DNA of 45,777 nt from Fomitopsis serialis (lineage: Eukaryota; Basidiomycota; Agaricomycetes; Polyporales; Fomitopsidaceae), in NCBI RefSeq assembly GCF_022376445.1, contig NW_025955280.1, positions 1 through 45,777 of the forward strand. The letters are read 5' to 3'. This document shows positions 1-12,134 of the stretch, in pieces. Made by a program: the position numbers and the translations under genes. The notes beneath the pieces were generated by a model. It was not told where the DNA came from. It did no database searches and saw only the letters and a list, made by a program, of their open reading frames with translations. Positions within the stretch are counted from its first letter, which is position 1. Each line of letters begins with the position of its first letter.

Positions 1-3000
1 CATCGGGCGAACGTCCGGCTGGCGGCGGCGAACATCCCGCTCTGGTAGCAGCAGCGCCGCAAGGAAAGCCCAGGACGTCAGAACAAGTCCGCGGACCAAC
101 GGTGCCTCGCATGTTTGGGGATGCCATGATGGCCGTGTTACGGTGTACGTATAGCATATCAACCGAAGTCGAAAAGAATTGTGCAACAATTGAACTGTGC
201 GTCGTCGAAACGAGTCGTAATTACCGTCACGGAAGAGGTGTTCAAGGATGACAACACATACGACGAGCCGAGGAAGCCATAGCTCCTGATGTGATCAGGG
301 CCTTCGACCTGCGCGCACGGGCGCACGTTCTCAGCAAGGCGTCGGTTGAATCACACACCCCAGCATATGCAACAGAACAACACGATGACATCGAGAAAGG
401 ATAGGTCATCGTATCAATTGGGATCACTCTCCCTGAAGTCCTCGCTCGTCTCCTCAATGCAAGCAACCAGTCGCCGAAGTATGGTATGTGAGTAGCGCGT
501 ACTGCCCTGAGCCGCGGGACTTGGAAGCAGCCCGCGGCGGAGACCATGTGAGTCGACCGACGCTGAGACCGACCACGCTAAAGTCGAATCTGCAGAAGAA
601 GTCTTCAGTCCAGAGTTTGGCGGTATGTCGTCTTTCGTCCGGCCACCGTTGTGGGCTGCGCGCGCCTCGAGCCTGAGATGCCCAACGGACCCAGACGGAC
701 GAGATGTCGGTTCGAGTGTCATCGTTGTCACGCGTCCGGGCTCCGATCGACAAGCGTCCGTACGAACGGACGCAGGCCAGGCTAGCAAGACCCGCGGGTA
801 CGTCCGGAAACCCGGGACGTATGTCGTCGACCGACTGGCGAGTTCTTCACCCGTCGCGCGGAACGTTGGGTTCGCCGACGCCAGTGTGAGCATGCCTCGG
901 AACAGCCGAGCCAGGTGCGCAGCTCTGCCTCACTGCGCAATTGCAAATTCATCGACTGCGCATTCACCCGACACGGCGAGGAGACTCGGAAGGTGGCTGA
1001 CACTGCCATGCCTGAGCGCACCGCGCGAGGGGCGGTCTTGGGACTTGTCCGCGGTTGTTCAAATTGAAGACGAGGCTTGCGTCGCGCCGTGGAAAGGGCT
1101 TGCGTCGCCGGCTTCAAGCCCCGTTGAGATGCGCCTGCATGATACGGTGTGCATCGAGCCTGCGTCGTGGGATGTGTGGTTCGACGCGTGAGCACGGGTC
1201 GTGGGTCATCGACACGTGGACCACGTTCCAGTCGAGTAACGGAGGCTCTGTGCCACGGCTCGAGTGAGATCCGGTCGAGACGGGAGAGTGCATCGAGCGT
1301 CTTGCGTTTGTGTCCACACCGAGCACCTCCCAGTGTAGTGAGAAGCGTGGTAAAGGATCCCTAGAAACATCTCTCTGGGTCGTACATGTGCAGCTTGGGC
1401 GGATCCCGATTGACCTTGCGCGAGAAGTGGGTCACCGAGGGTGTGAGCGGCCAGGACGGACCTGGAACGTGTACCGGCACTCCAGCTGCGTCAGTCCTTG
1501 CTCTTCATCCTCGAGCGAACAGCGTCAGATACCTATCTGCGAAGATGTCCCCGAGGGCACTAAACGGCATGAACCAGGCGCGCCGGAAGGCAACTCGAGC
1601 GTCGTGGCATCCAAGGCGGCCGGCGGAACCAAGCCGCGTTCGCATTCATCAGGGGGCAGCGCGACGCGGCACGGCAGCATTACAGGCCTGGAGAGGATAA
1701 CGTCCGGCGGTACGTCCTGGGCAAACAAAGAATAAGCTGCATGGACACAGGAGATGTGGCTGGCTTACCGAGCAGTACTCGTCGTCACCGGTACCGTCGT
1801 GAGAGTCGTTGCCAGTAGTCACTAGGCTCAGCCACTTTCTCGGCCACAGGCCTTGTCGAGTGAGAAGCGTCTTTGTGGCGTGACCGCGTCGGCGCGTTCA
1901 GACGCGCAGGCGGCGGCGCCACCGGAAATGATTAATGAACACCAGCATTGCGCGGTGACAGCGCCTCCGAGGTTGGGAGACCGCCATGAACGCCGTCCAA
2001 CAAAGACCCCGCGCGTGTCCTTTCCAGCTCGCCCACCGCGCCGCCGACTCGCAGGCTGAGTACGCCGTCCGCGCCCGCCGCAACGAGCACCCACTCGTCT
2101 GCGTGAAGCGCAGAATACATTCACGGGGGATCTCCTACTACGACAAAGACCATAAATGGTCGGTACGCACACTGCAGAACGGCAGTGCGGACACGTGCGG
2201 TTCTGAATACACGTCCGATCGCGAGGTTGCAGTTCTATGCCGTGCGACGAGAGCTGCGGAACGGCGGCGCAGGGCAGGAGCGTCCTTCGCCAGCGGTGGA
2301 TCCATAGCGATCGGGGAACGTTGCTGGTCGATGAACCACGCGTTCTCTCACCTCGGCCTAGGGGTCCGACGATGGCCATAGGACGTGTACGAGACCGGCA
2401 AAGGGGGAGCGCGATATGTCCGCTGCGTTGCCTCGAAGGGATGCTCGCCGGGCGTCGCATACATGGTGAGGATCGTTAAGCGGAGGCCAACCGTCAATGC
2501 CTAGCGATACCTTCGAGTGGCGTACGAGACCGGTATATGCGTGGTGGGGGATAGGTCACCAGGTGCAGGGTGATGAAAGACGAAGGAACCACGGTAGCAG
2601 TCGTTGACGGGAGATTAGACGGCATTAGAGCAAGATTACGAGATTGGGGGTACAATACCGGTTGTCGGCCTGGATGTTTGACGGCCAGCACAACCAGAGC
2701 GAACGAGAAGTAGTCTGCGCTGCAGCATCGTGACCAGTGCAGCCAGCTGGGAGTGAAGAGATACGTTGCCTGTTCGCGCTCGCTTGATGGTCAGACCGCG
2801 ATCAACCGCCACGGAGCCTGATGCGTCACCCCTGCCGTGTCCAACTAAAGGAGCAAACGTGCGGCCTTGACCGTACAATCCCAGATGCACCACGTTCACC
2901 CACAGATGGTGTCCGTGACGCACAGGAGAGTCGTATCCCGCTCCGCGAGCAATGCGCGGACTGCCGAGGCTCCGAAGATGCAGCGCGGAATCTTACAACC

Positions 3001-4555
3001 ACACGTTGTTCTTCCTGCGAGAGCATCGGAGGCCAGGGATGTTGTGAAGGCTGGGCATATACGTAGATGCAATCAGTAGTACGGGCCATGTAGATGCGAG
3101 GATCCACGGTAGCGAAGGGTAGATGGATCGGTCGGTATCGATGACCCGTCAGACGAGTACGAGAGCTCGAGGAGAACGCGAGGTTGCAGGGAGGCGGCGG
3201 CATCGCGGTATACAAGTACCAGCGCGCCACCGGAGACGGGGGAGTGGGGAGGGAGGAGAATCGAGAACTCACCCATTAGCCCGCTGAGGTGCTACCGTAG
3301 CAGACCCTCCGGAGGTGCGTAGCTAACCCAAACTCACGCAGTGGTGCTGCGTGCACGATAGGTGACCTCCGGGGAGCTTTTGAGTATGAATGGAAAAGGA
3401 GCATGCGTACATCTCACCGAGAAACCGTGTCCGTGGGGATTACGCCTCCATTGTCCGAAGATGACGGACGACCTCGTGCCTTCCAATGTTGTGGCGGTGG
3501 ACGCGCTTGCAGCCTTGGGATACATGATACATAGACCTGCTCGCAGCGCGAATCTGACGAGCATGCTTCAAGTTGTATCTCATCAAACTCGAACGCAGGC
3601 TCAACAGAACCGACTCGAGACTCACCGGAACGACCCTGGTTGCCCTACAAGCCTCCAAGTACGTGAATTGCCCCCGAAGTTTGCGACTACACTGAAGCGC
3701 TGTTATTGGATCGAAGATCGTATGAGCAGACTGGAGGTGGAGAGGTGAGGATACGCGGGCATCGAGCACGCCAGCGGAGGACAGGGTCCGGAATGCAACG
3801 ACTGGAAACGGTATGAGCCTGCACACTCTGTCGACATGGAAAGGACTGAGTACTAACCGATAATCAACCATGGAGCCTTTTCTCGCGTCGCACTGAGGAG
3901 GCCTCTGTGCGTACGCCGTGGATCAGACCTTCGGACTGCAGGAACACGCGTATGATATGACCTTCAGGGGAACGGCGGTGCACGGCCTGCCAGAGGGCGG
4001 GCATGCATGAGACGCGGTGGGTGGTTCGGCGTTGCAGGTTGGCGGGCCAGTGAGCTCTGTTTGGGAGCGGACGACGGCGAGACGAGGGAGGTCAGACTCA
4101 CTGATGCGGTCCTCGTCGGCGGTCACGCTCGGGCCGCCCCCGCCACACGCGCGCTTCTGCACGAGTCGAGGTCGCCGACTCACCGCCACACTGCTTGTCG
4201 ACACCCGCCACGGCGTGCGCGTGAGGGCAGTAATTGTGGTGGGCCTGTGCATCACCTCCGAGTCTGCCCTCGTACTCATCGGCACTGTATCTTGAGCTCA
4301 CACATCATCTATCGTATCCCTACTCTACGCTTGTCATCGAGCTCCTACCGCTGTTGCCAATTCACAGCATCGTCCAAAACCCGTCTAAACGGCATCTGCG
4401 CGACGTGTTACTTAGTCTGACACCTCTACACTCACCCGAGTCCTATCTGAGAACGTCGGAGGACGTTCTGCATATCAACCGTGGAGGTATATTTCTCATC
4501 AACGTGTATGGGCAACGTCATATAACGACCTGATGGTCTAGGGAAGTACCGGTTC
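1..4555. other. GC- and CpG-rich stretch with no recognisable gene
   Basis: Only short open frames occur on either strand (the longest are about 150-190 codons). None shows a domain, motif or splice pattern that I recognise, and many overlap in several frames, as expected by chance in GC-rich DNA. I saw no long repeat, tRNA-like fold or simple-sequence tract. It could be a large promoter/intergenic region, a lncRNA locus or a fast-evolving gene with many introns. It is unlike the CpG-poor repeat compartment at the other end of the window, so it is not an old methylated transposon block. Confidence 0.4.
4103..4128 (+). repeat. Direct repeat, left copy (flanks F-box gene)
   Basis: A 26 bp string starting GATGCGGTCCTCGTC is repeated exactly at 6980-7005 in the same orientation. 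Looser similarity extends downstream into a run rich in CCGCCCC and CCGCCAC. The two copies lie on either side of the F-box gene, about 2.9 kb apart. Confidence 0.7.
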
Positions 4556-6533
4556 ATGGCTGAGAGCGTTGACGGTGAAGACAGGCTGTTGGAAGGCCAC
4601 GCTTTGGAAGTGCAGAAGTGCTTCAGACCACCCATCTACTCATGGTATGCCCTTCGTTTCTTTTGGTACCAGCTGCTTGAATAACATATTGAGTCACCGC
4701 GCGACCACAGTGATACATATCCGCAATTTCCGCAGGAACTGATTGATCTTATCTGCGAGTTCCTGCGGCTGGATCCTTTCACGTTAACGAGGTGCTGCCT
4801 CGTTTGCCACGCTTGGTATCAGGCTGCGCGGCACCTCTTCTGGCACGAAATGCTCTGGCTGTTCAGCCGTGAGGCCTTGGACGACTTCGCGCACACGCTC
4901 ATCTCAAAAGGCAACCGATCGTACGGCAAGAACTTTGATAATCTGCATATATGGGAGGACTCTCGACGGCCGATTGCGCACATCTGGCCGATGCGCATCC
5001 CCGGATATCTTCTGCCACGGGCGAAGGTGCTAGAGCTGTGCAACTTCGACTGGGCCGCGACCAGACCACACGACCTTTTCTTTCACTTCCTCTCGTACTA
5101 CACCAGCATCACCACTCTGGAAATCAAGCAGAGCCGTTTTCGCAACGCAACGGAACTCCGTAGGATTTTCAACGCACTTCCGAGCCTCGAACACCTCGTT
5201 CTCCATGGCGTCACGCTGCAGCACCCGCTCATGCCGGGATCTATGCCCAGCTCCGTTTCTTCGCGGCGCAACAAGCTCACGACACTCCGTTTTTGGAACG
5301 AGGCTGACGTGCCCGCGGAGTGGGACGCTCACAAGCAGGAAAACAGCCGATCTTTGTTGGACGTATGCGCCGCATACTCATCTGTAGTCGACCTAGCTCT
5401 GGACCTGCGCTACTACTCCTCGCTTTCCCATCTCCATCAGTATCTCAGTCATTTCCCCAAACTATCCTGCTTGCGGCTACAGGATGCGATCAGCCCGCAT
5501 GTCGAACCCGCGACGGCAGCAGACACGGCCCCGGTGTACTCAGTCGACGCACCCGCTCTCTCGCTCTCGACTTTCGAACTCTCTGACGTACCCATGCCCT
5601 GGGCGTCGCAGGTTTTGGAGCTGGTATCGACCCAGCGAGCGTGTAGCCACCTGGGCGACCTGCTGTTCGCATTCAGGGATAGCAGCCCGTCTGCGGAGCT
5701 TGCAGCCCGCATTACGGAGGTGCTGCGTCTCACTGGAGCCGGCCTCAAGACGCTCCGGTGGAGAGGCGATCTTACTGAAGGTAAGAGACCTCACACGCTT
5801 GTCGTTTCACTTGTGATCGCTCATTGAGGCTGCTGTAGACGAAATGCACAAGGGCTTTCCGCAGCTTGGAGCAAGCACATCGCTGACAGGACTAGTGGTG
5901 GAGTTCCGCCGCGTCAGTTCGTCGCTGCCGAGGATCCAGGGGGTTCTGAGCACCTTGTTGACTGACATTCAAAGCCCACATCTGGAGCGCCTCCACATCA
6001 CGATTTACCTGTCCCACTACGAGACTTCTCTAGAGGGAAGCGAGCCCGCCGAGACAGCCCCTCCTCCGGCTAACTCTATCCTCACTTTCCACGGCATCCT
6101 CTCTCGCAGCGTTTACGACAATCTTCCGGTGTCTGCTGCCGCGGCCGATGCCAGCCAGTCGTACGCGGATGTATGCATCGAACTCGTGATGGAGGGATCG
6201 CAGCAAAGCGCTGCCGGGATGTCTACGATCAAAACATACGTCATCGCGCTGTTCGCGCCGTGGCTGGATCGCGGGGTCTTGCAGCTCCGCGTCTTTCCCG
6301 ATCCTGACGGCGAATGGTCCGTCACTCATGTTCCCTCATCGGTACTCTCTGGTGAGTGTCTATTTCCATCGTCCGTGGATGCGACTCGGATCTGTTCGGT
6401 ACGCTCACGCGCTCGACCAGAGACGCACGTCAGTATCACGGAAGTATGGGACTCGGACGACAATGAACACGGAGGCGAGCGCGATGTCAGCGGAGATGCA
6501 GAGATAGAAGATGCAAAGGTATCTGTAGCATAG
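4556..6533 (+). CDS. F-box domain protein with leucine-rich repeat-like body
   Basis: Probable substrate-recognition subunit of an SCF ubiquitin ligase. The model has four exons: 4556-4644, 4711-5780, 5839-6351 and 6421-6533. All introns are GT-AG (58-69 nt), and together they give 594 residues in frame with no repair. The F-box is read straight after intron 1: YPQFPQELIDLICEFL, then CCLVCHAWYQAARHLFW. The body has leucine-spaced segments (TTLEIKQSRF, LPSLEHLVLHGVTL) typical of the large, fast-evolving agaricomycete F-box/LRR families. The C-terminus is acidic (DSDDNEHGGE). The first ATG in frame with the F-box exon was chosen. Exon 4 could be extended by a very short (35 nt) intron near 6519-6553, which I consider unlikely. 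The substrate cannot be told. A direct repeat brackets the gene. Confidence 0.8.
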
Positions 6534-8150
6534 ACGGTGTGCTTATTTTGCAGGACCGACCGTCGTTATCCTAGACCTCCACACAATGATACCATTGGAA
6601 CGTGCTGCCAAGATCAGCCCTCGGACGACGCGATTGAGTCTAAGCCCGGGTCCTCGAATTGTACGACGCAACACGTCGAAGCAGCGGTGTCTACTAGTAG
6701 ATCACGAGCACGGAACGCGTCCGCGGCGCCGTTCAGCTCTAAGGGAGCTTTTTCCTGAAGAGCGTCACGTGTATACACCTGTTGTCAAAGTGGTCGCTTG
6801 ATTGTGCGAGTCCGACTGCGATGGGAGCTTGTTGTATGAAGTGAGTTCGTATCGTTAAACTTACAACATGACTTCCGAGACTTACTTCTTTGTTCTCGCC
6901 ACGCATTCGAAGTTCAGATACACACATCTGCGTCACCCCATCGGTAACGCGCTCTCGGGGCAGGACGGAGGATGTCAGTGATGCGGTCCTCGTCGGCGGT
7001 CACGCCGCCCCGCCCCCGCCACGTACAGCGGGCTCTTCGGTCTCGTTTGGCTTATAGCGGGTGATACTTGCGTGGCAGGGCATTGCATTGTCGTGCTAGA
7101 GCTGGCCTGCGTCTATTGTCTACGCAATCACTGAATTGATCGCAGTGCGCGTCTAGAAACCGACAGAAACTCAGTCTGCGCAAGCACGCAGTGAAAATGA
7201 TGCGCGAATGCTTCAGCGGGGCGTGAGTGGTGATCACATTGGTAACCGTCAATTTACCATGTCGGGTAGAGTTTATTCTTTGAAAGACAGCACGACCGTG
7301 TGCGGAGACTGTGGGAGGCAACTGCATAAATTGAACGTTTGTGGGCCAAATGTGGGCGGTTGTGGGACGCGATGGTCTCGTACCGACGCTTCTCGCTCGA
7401 CTCGGGTTCGACGGTAGCTTGCGTATATGCGGTCCGAAGTAACAGCAGGCGGTGCGACGACGCAGAAACATACGTGACGTTTTCCGGAGAGCAAGCAAGC
7501 ACTCTCGGAGTGGCCAAGAGGCAGACTGGAGAGCAAGATCGCACAGAATAAGTAGGATGAGTTTGAGACATTCACAACAAGGCTTACAAGTCCAAGATCG
7601 TAGTTGTTCCGTACTCATCAAACAGATGGCATACACCCAAGCCACGTTGACCCTCCGAGTATCGCCGGAGCGGTGATGAGTAGATCTGTGTACCGGGCGA
7701 AAGTGACCAATTCGGGCGCGGAAGCACACATCTCCACACTCTATCATTACGTTGTTGCGTCCGACCACGATACTGATGCACCCCGGAATACCCGCATCTG
7801 TCGAAAGATGTCCGCGTTGCGGCCCCGAATAGGTGCGTCACATCTAGGACGCCGGAAGTAAAGACAGGGGCTATGAGGCCGCGGAAGCGAGTCGGAAGCA
7901 GAGACATGGTGCGCGAGAGTCCCCATCTGGGCGATGCCGTTGCGGTGTGATGAAGGACGAGGGGGACGAGGAGAAGGAAGAGGGCGAGCGAGACCGCTCG
8001 GGGCGCGTCTGTCTGAACCGGCGCGCACGCGGCCGCGGCGACTCATACCTGCGCGGAGTTGCGTCGCGTCTTGGCTGCCGCCACCTCCCACCCGTCCGTT
8101 ATACTTATAGCAAACAAGCTCTGTCCACCTCATTCTTCCATCTCTTCGCC
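6534..8150. other. Intergenic region upstream of UDP-glucose dehydrogenase
   Basis: No gene is recognised. A 238-codon open frame on the minus strand (7052-7768) has no familiar motif and basic, cysteine-scattered composition; I treat it as chance. The final 60 bases before 8151 are pyrimidine-rich (CCACCTCATTCTTCCATCTC) with a TTATACTTATAG stretch about 45 bases before the start codon. This is compatible with a fungal core promoter and leader for the next gene. Confidence 0.5.
6980..7005 (+). repeat. Direct repeat, right copy (flanks F-box gene)
   Basis: Exact 26 bp match to 4103-4128, same orientation. It is followed, as in the left copy, by a C-rich run ending CCGCCAC. It lies about 450 bp after the stop codon of the F-box gene. 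Confidence 0.7.
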
Positions 8151-10548
8151 ATGGCCACAGTCAAAGTCACGAAAGTCTGCTGCAGTGCGTACGCCGCGTC
8201 CTGCTCGTCGTGCTCACACTGACCAGCTGTTCTCGCGGGATAGTCGGCGCCGGATATGTCGGTACGCGGAAGCTTCTCCGTGTGAGCCGTGCACTCTTCT
8301 CAACGCGCTCTCTCTAGGTGGCCCTACGTGCGCCGTCATCGCGCTGAAATGCCCGCACATCCAAGTCACCATCGTCGACCTCAACCAGGCGCGTATAGAC
8401 GGGTGGAACAGCCCCGACTTCGACCTCCCCATCTATGAGCCCGGCCTCGTCGACGTGGTCAAGCAGGCCCGCGGGCGCAACCTGTTCTTCTCGACTGACG
8501 TCGACAAGGGCATCCAGGAGGCAGACCTCATCTTCGTCAGTGTCAACACACCCACGAAGAAGAGCGGTGTCGGAGCGGGATTCGCGGCAGACCTGAAGTG
8601 CGTACACTCCCTTTGGTCCTCTATGCACGCAGGGCGCGTTGCACATTATCATTATCACCGCATATATGCGTCTTGGGGATGCTTCGGCGGGTGCTCGGGG
8701 CTGCCCCGCATCCACCCCCTGAGGTGCATCTCTACGCGGGCGTGCCTCTTACGTCCCAGCGGCGAAATGTCTGCGTAAATCGTACGATGTTCTCCGTGGC
8801 CGCCCGCACATTTCGAGCACTAGTGTATCGGCCAGCGCCAGCTGCCTGTTATGCTCGCCCCTGGTGTCGGAGGTTGTAATGACGCAGGTTCTCGAGTGGC
8901 CTGGGTTGCACATTTAGCCCGCTCTCAGGTGCGGTGGCTCGCACTAGGCAGAAGCAGGCCTTTCCAGTACTGTCTGTGTCTGGATGTTAAATGACAGCCT
9001 TCGCCTCAGCGGACCCTATCGTGCCGCAGACTTTTCCACATGCCGTGGGCATAGTTCGGGTGTCCGTCTGCGGCCAGGTTTGACATGGTGGCGGTCATTC
9101 GTCTTCGCGGCGCATATACGCAGAGAATGCAGAGAATGCAGGGTATGCAGTCCGAACGGTGATGTTATTAGCAGGAACACTTGACGAGGGCCTCGCTCCG
9201 ACAGGAAAATGTGTAGCGTGTGATACATTTATTGGTTTTCTGCCTGACCAATCCGAATTTTCTTCAACGGATTGTACTCGCATGCTGACATTGTAGAATA
9301 GCTATGTCGAGCTCGCTACACGACGCATCGCAGCTGTCGCGCACTCTTCCAAGATTGTCGTCGAGAAGTCGACCGTGCCCTGCCGGACCGCCGAGTCGAT
9401 GCGCACCATTCTCGAGGCCAACTCGCGCCCGGGCTGCCGGTTCGACATCCTCTCGAACCCCGAGTTCCTCGCAGAGGGCACCGCGATCAGCGACCTCTTC
9501 AAGCCCGACCGCGTACTCATTGGCTCACTGCAATCGCCCGAGGGTAGGGGCGCGTGCGAGGCGCTCGCGGAGGTCTACGCGAACTGGGTGCCGAAGGAGC
9601 GCATCCTCACCGTCGGCCTGTGGTCCTCGGAGCTCTCGAAGCTCGCCGCGAACGCGATGCTCGCGCAGCGCATCTCGTCGATCAACGCGCTGTCCGCGAT
9701 CTGCGAGGCGACGGGCGCGAACATCGACGAGGTCGCGCATGCGATCGGGTTCGACTCGCGCATCGGGCCGAAGTTCCTGCGCGCGTCGGTCGGGTTCGGA
9801 GGGTCGTGCTTCCAGAAGGACATCTTGAACTTGGTGTATTTGAGCGAGAGCTTGCACTTGCCCCAGGTCGCGGCGTATTGGCGCCAGGTCGTCGAGATGA
9901 ACGAGCACCAGAAGAGTCGGTTCTCGAAGACCGTTGTGGATACGCTGTTCAACACCATCACCGGCAAGGTGCGTGCGTCGTAGGAGGTTCAGCTATGTTG
10001 ATGCTTACAGGTCCCATAGCACATCGCCGTCCTTGGGTTCGCGTTCAAGGCGGACACTGGTGACACGCGCGAGTCGCCGGCCATCTCGCTCGTCCGCGAC
10101 TTCCTTTCGGAGCGCGCCTACGTGACCATCTACGACCCGAAGGTCGAGGACGCGCAGATCTGGCTTGACCTCGCCGAGGCGTGCCCACTCGTGCCCTTGG
10201 AAAACAGTATGTTCTTGTCCAATGGTGATGCCAAACGTGGTACTGACGCAGATGCATGTGTTCCCAGTCAAGAAGCAAGTTACCATCGCCCGCTCCTCGC
10301 TCGAGGCGTGCAAGAACAAGGAGGCGATCGTCATCGCCACCGAGTGGAAGGAGTTCCGCGAGATCGACTGGGAGACGGTCTACGCCCATATGAACAAGCC
10401 CGCGTTCGTGTTCGACGGGCGCATGATCATCGACGCGGATGCGCTCAAGAAAATTGGCTTCAAGGTATGTTCGCGTCCTTCATGACTGTAAACTTGGCTG
10501 ACGTGTTTGGTGCAGGTCAAGATTATCGGCCGTGGTGACAGGCTGTGA
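8151..10548 (+). CDS. UDP-glucose 6-dehydrogenase
   Basis: Cytosolic enzyme that oxidises UDP-glucose twice with NAD+ to UDP-glucuronate, the precursor of UDP-xylose and acidic polysaccharides. Seven exons: 8151-8184, 8244-8261, 8318-8597, 9302-9968, 10020-10206, 10268-10464 and 10516-10548. They give 471 residues with no frame error, the normal family length. The NAD site is GAGYVGG (13-19). The UDP-sugar/catalytic region has SNPEFLAEG (E165), LSKLAANA (K224, N228) and [10 protein letters not shown] with the thiohemiacetal cysteine at 280 and D284. The C-terminal UDP-binding half has [16 protein letters not shown]. The start has a good context (CGCCATGG). Oddity: intron 3 (8598-9301) is 704 nt, more than ten times its neighbours, with nothing recognisable inside. 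Confidence 0.95.
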
Positions 10549-10944
10549 TAGACGTCGCATTGTAGACGTATTTATTGTCATTGAACGTGGCGCGTTAGAG
10601 CATGTGCAAGTAATGGCCGGGATAACGGATACCAATAGCCTACATTGTGGATTGTAAATCAGACAAGGTCTTCGGGAGTTTCAATGCGATTGTTGTATAA
10701 CTGCAATCTTGCGACGAGGCTGTCGAAACGAAGTCTACTTGAAGAGCAACTGGGTCAAATTTGAGCTGTAGCTTGGCTGTAGTAAGTTACCAGTAGTAGC
10801 AGCGGTGAAGTATCTAATTAGCTAACTCCTATTAGCGGCTCTTACGTAATCGAGGGCGCGCCCTTTCCCTGGCGCCTGGGATGAGCTCAGTCTCGATCGA
10901 CGACCACAGCGTGCTTAGAACCAGCCTACACGACGATCTCCAAC
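10549..10944. other. Intergenic region
   Basis: 3' flank of the UDP-glucose dehydrogenase gene and 5' flank of the SUZ gene, both on the plus strand. It contains AT-rich stretches (for example GTATTTATTGTCATTG soon after the stop) suitable for polyadenylation signals, and no open frame of note. Confidence 0.5.
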
Positions 10945-11676
10945 ATGCCCCTAGCGAGCACCAGCGGCACGAACGACGTCTGGGAACAGTCTCAGGTAGG
11001 CCTCTGTGTTGGCAGATGCGTCGAATGACTAGAAATTTAATATTAGCCAGATACATCCTCTGCCGCGCACCGCGTGAAAGCTAGAGCTCCTGCCGCGGTC
11101 GTTCGCGACTCTTGGGATGACGACGACGATGACGGGGTGGAGGAAGAGGAGAACTCTCAGGCGCTATGGGAGAACGCGTGAGTCTCGTCGTATGTTGTGA
11201 AACCGCACCGTGTGGCTAAATCGGTGGAATTGTATCCTCAGTAACCGAAAGGCACCTATGCCCGAGCTAGTCGTCTCCGGGTCGGGCAATAGTACAGTTC
11301 TGCCACCACCCCTGCAGCGTTCCAGCCCACACTGAAGATTCTCAAACGACCGACTGGCGCATCCTCGTCTGCTGCGGCGTCACCACCGTCTGTCGACCTG
11401 CAGAAGTCGTTCGCGGAAAGGGAGGCGCAGTATCAGGCTGCGCGGCAGCGTATATTCAACGACGGCCCGCGACAGAGTGGACGAAATGGTCTGTCCACCG
11501 AAGTGGGGCGGGATACCAATGCGATGTCGCAGTCTCCACCGGCCGCGGACGTGAGCGTGAAGGTACTTCGGGCCCCTCGAGGGCCGTCGACGGATCCTGC
11601 CGCCTCGTCGACCAACTCCAAGCCGTCACGAGGATTCGCGGGGAAGCGGGGAGGGCGCGGTGCACCACGCGGGTAA
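10945..11676 (+). CDS. SUZ-domain RNA-binding protein (SZRD1-like)
   Basis: Small basic protein with a SUZ RNA-binding motif, likely acting on mRNA. Exons: 10945-10995, 11047-11177 and 11242-11676 (about 205 residues). The N-terminus reads MPLASTSGTNDVWEQSQ, followed by VVRDSWDDDDDD and an acidic EEEEN stretch. The middle has LKILKRP, and the SUZ core has FAEREAQYQAARQRIF. The C-terminus (VLRAPRGPST, then RGFAGKRGGRG) resembles the SUZ-C motif. One base is missing from the C run at 11309-11312: the frame that reads STVLPPP must change for PTLKILKRP. With the base, the total length is a multiple of three; without it the protein stops just after. Given similar cases nearby, an assembly error is likelier than a null allele. 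Confidence 0.8.
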
Positions 11677-12134
11677 TATGCCCTTTCCTACGCGTTACAG
11701 GGGAGCAAGGCCGGTCAGAGGGCTGCTCATCATGGATATGTCGTCGTTGTGGCGGTTGCTGTGTAGGTAGGGAACATGTGCTGCTGTTCGGATCATTGTT
11801 GTGTCTCGTAGCTTTTCCATTTTTGCTCTGGTCATGAATCCTATCTTGCAGATCAAGCATGCTGGAATCATCAGAGCTGTGCGCTCGTCGGCGCCGTCTT
11901 GGTGATGGCAGTACATGTCGCATTATAATACGCACCATAGCATAGAAGAGTTGAAACACCGCCACAATGCTATCAACGGGGAGCGCCCGAGGCTAGAAGG
12001 GTATCGTGGGGAAATAAGTTCTTCGCGCGCCAGACGGTTGCGGTCGTGGGGCGCGTTCATCTTGCTCAGGCACCACCACCATCTCCGTCCCTCCCCGTGA
12101 AAAGAGGTTTCGTCGTCCAGCGCGGTCCACGGCC
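11677..12134. other. Intergenic region upstream of LCB2
   Basis: 3' flank of the SUZ gene and promoter region of LCB2. The last 90 bases before the start codon are C-rich (CACCACCACCATCTCCGTCC), a common leader composition in basidiomycete housekeeping genes. No gene seen. Confidence 0.5.

Noticed and set aside
6519..6553. Extra 35 nt intron at the end of the F-box gene
   Set aside because: Shorter than any other intron in the window, and it adds only six residues; the simple stop at 6531-6533 is preferred.
7052..7768. 238-codon minus-strand open frame
   Set aside because: No domain, signal peptide or coherent composition, and no splice-linked continuation on either side.
9304..9908. Long frames overlapping UDP-glucose dehydrogenase exon 4
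   Set aside because: Out-of-frame and antisense shadows of a strongly biased coding exon; repetitive Arg/Ser content.
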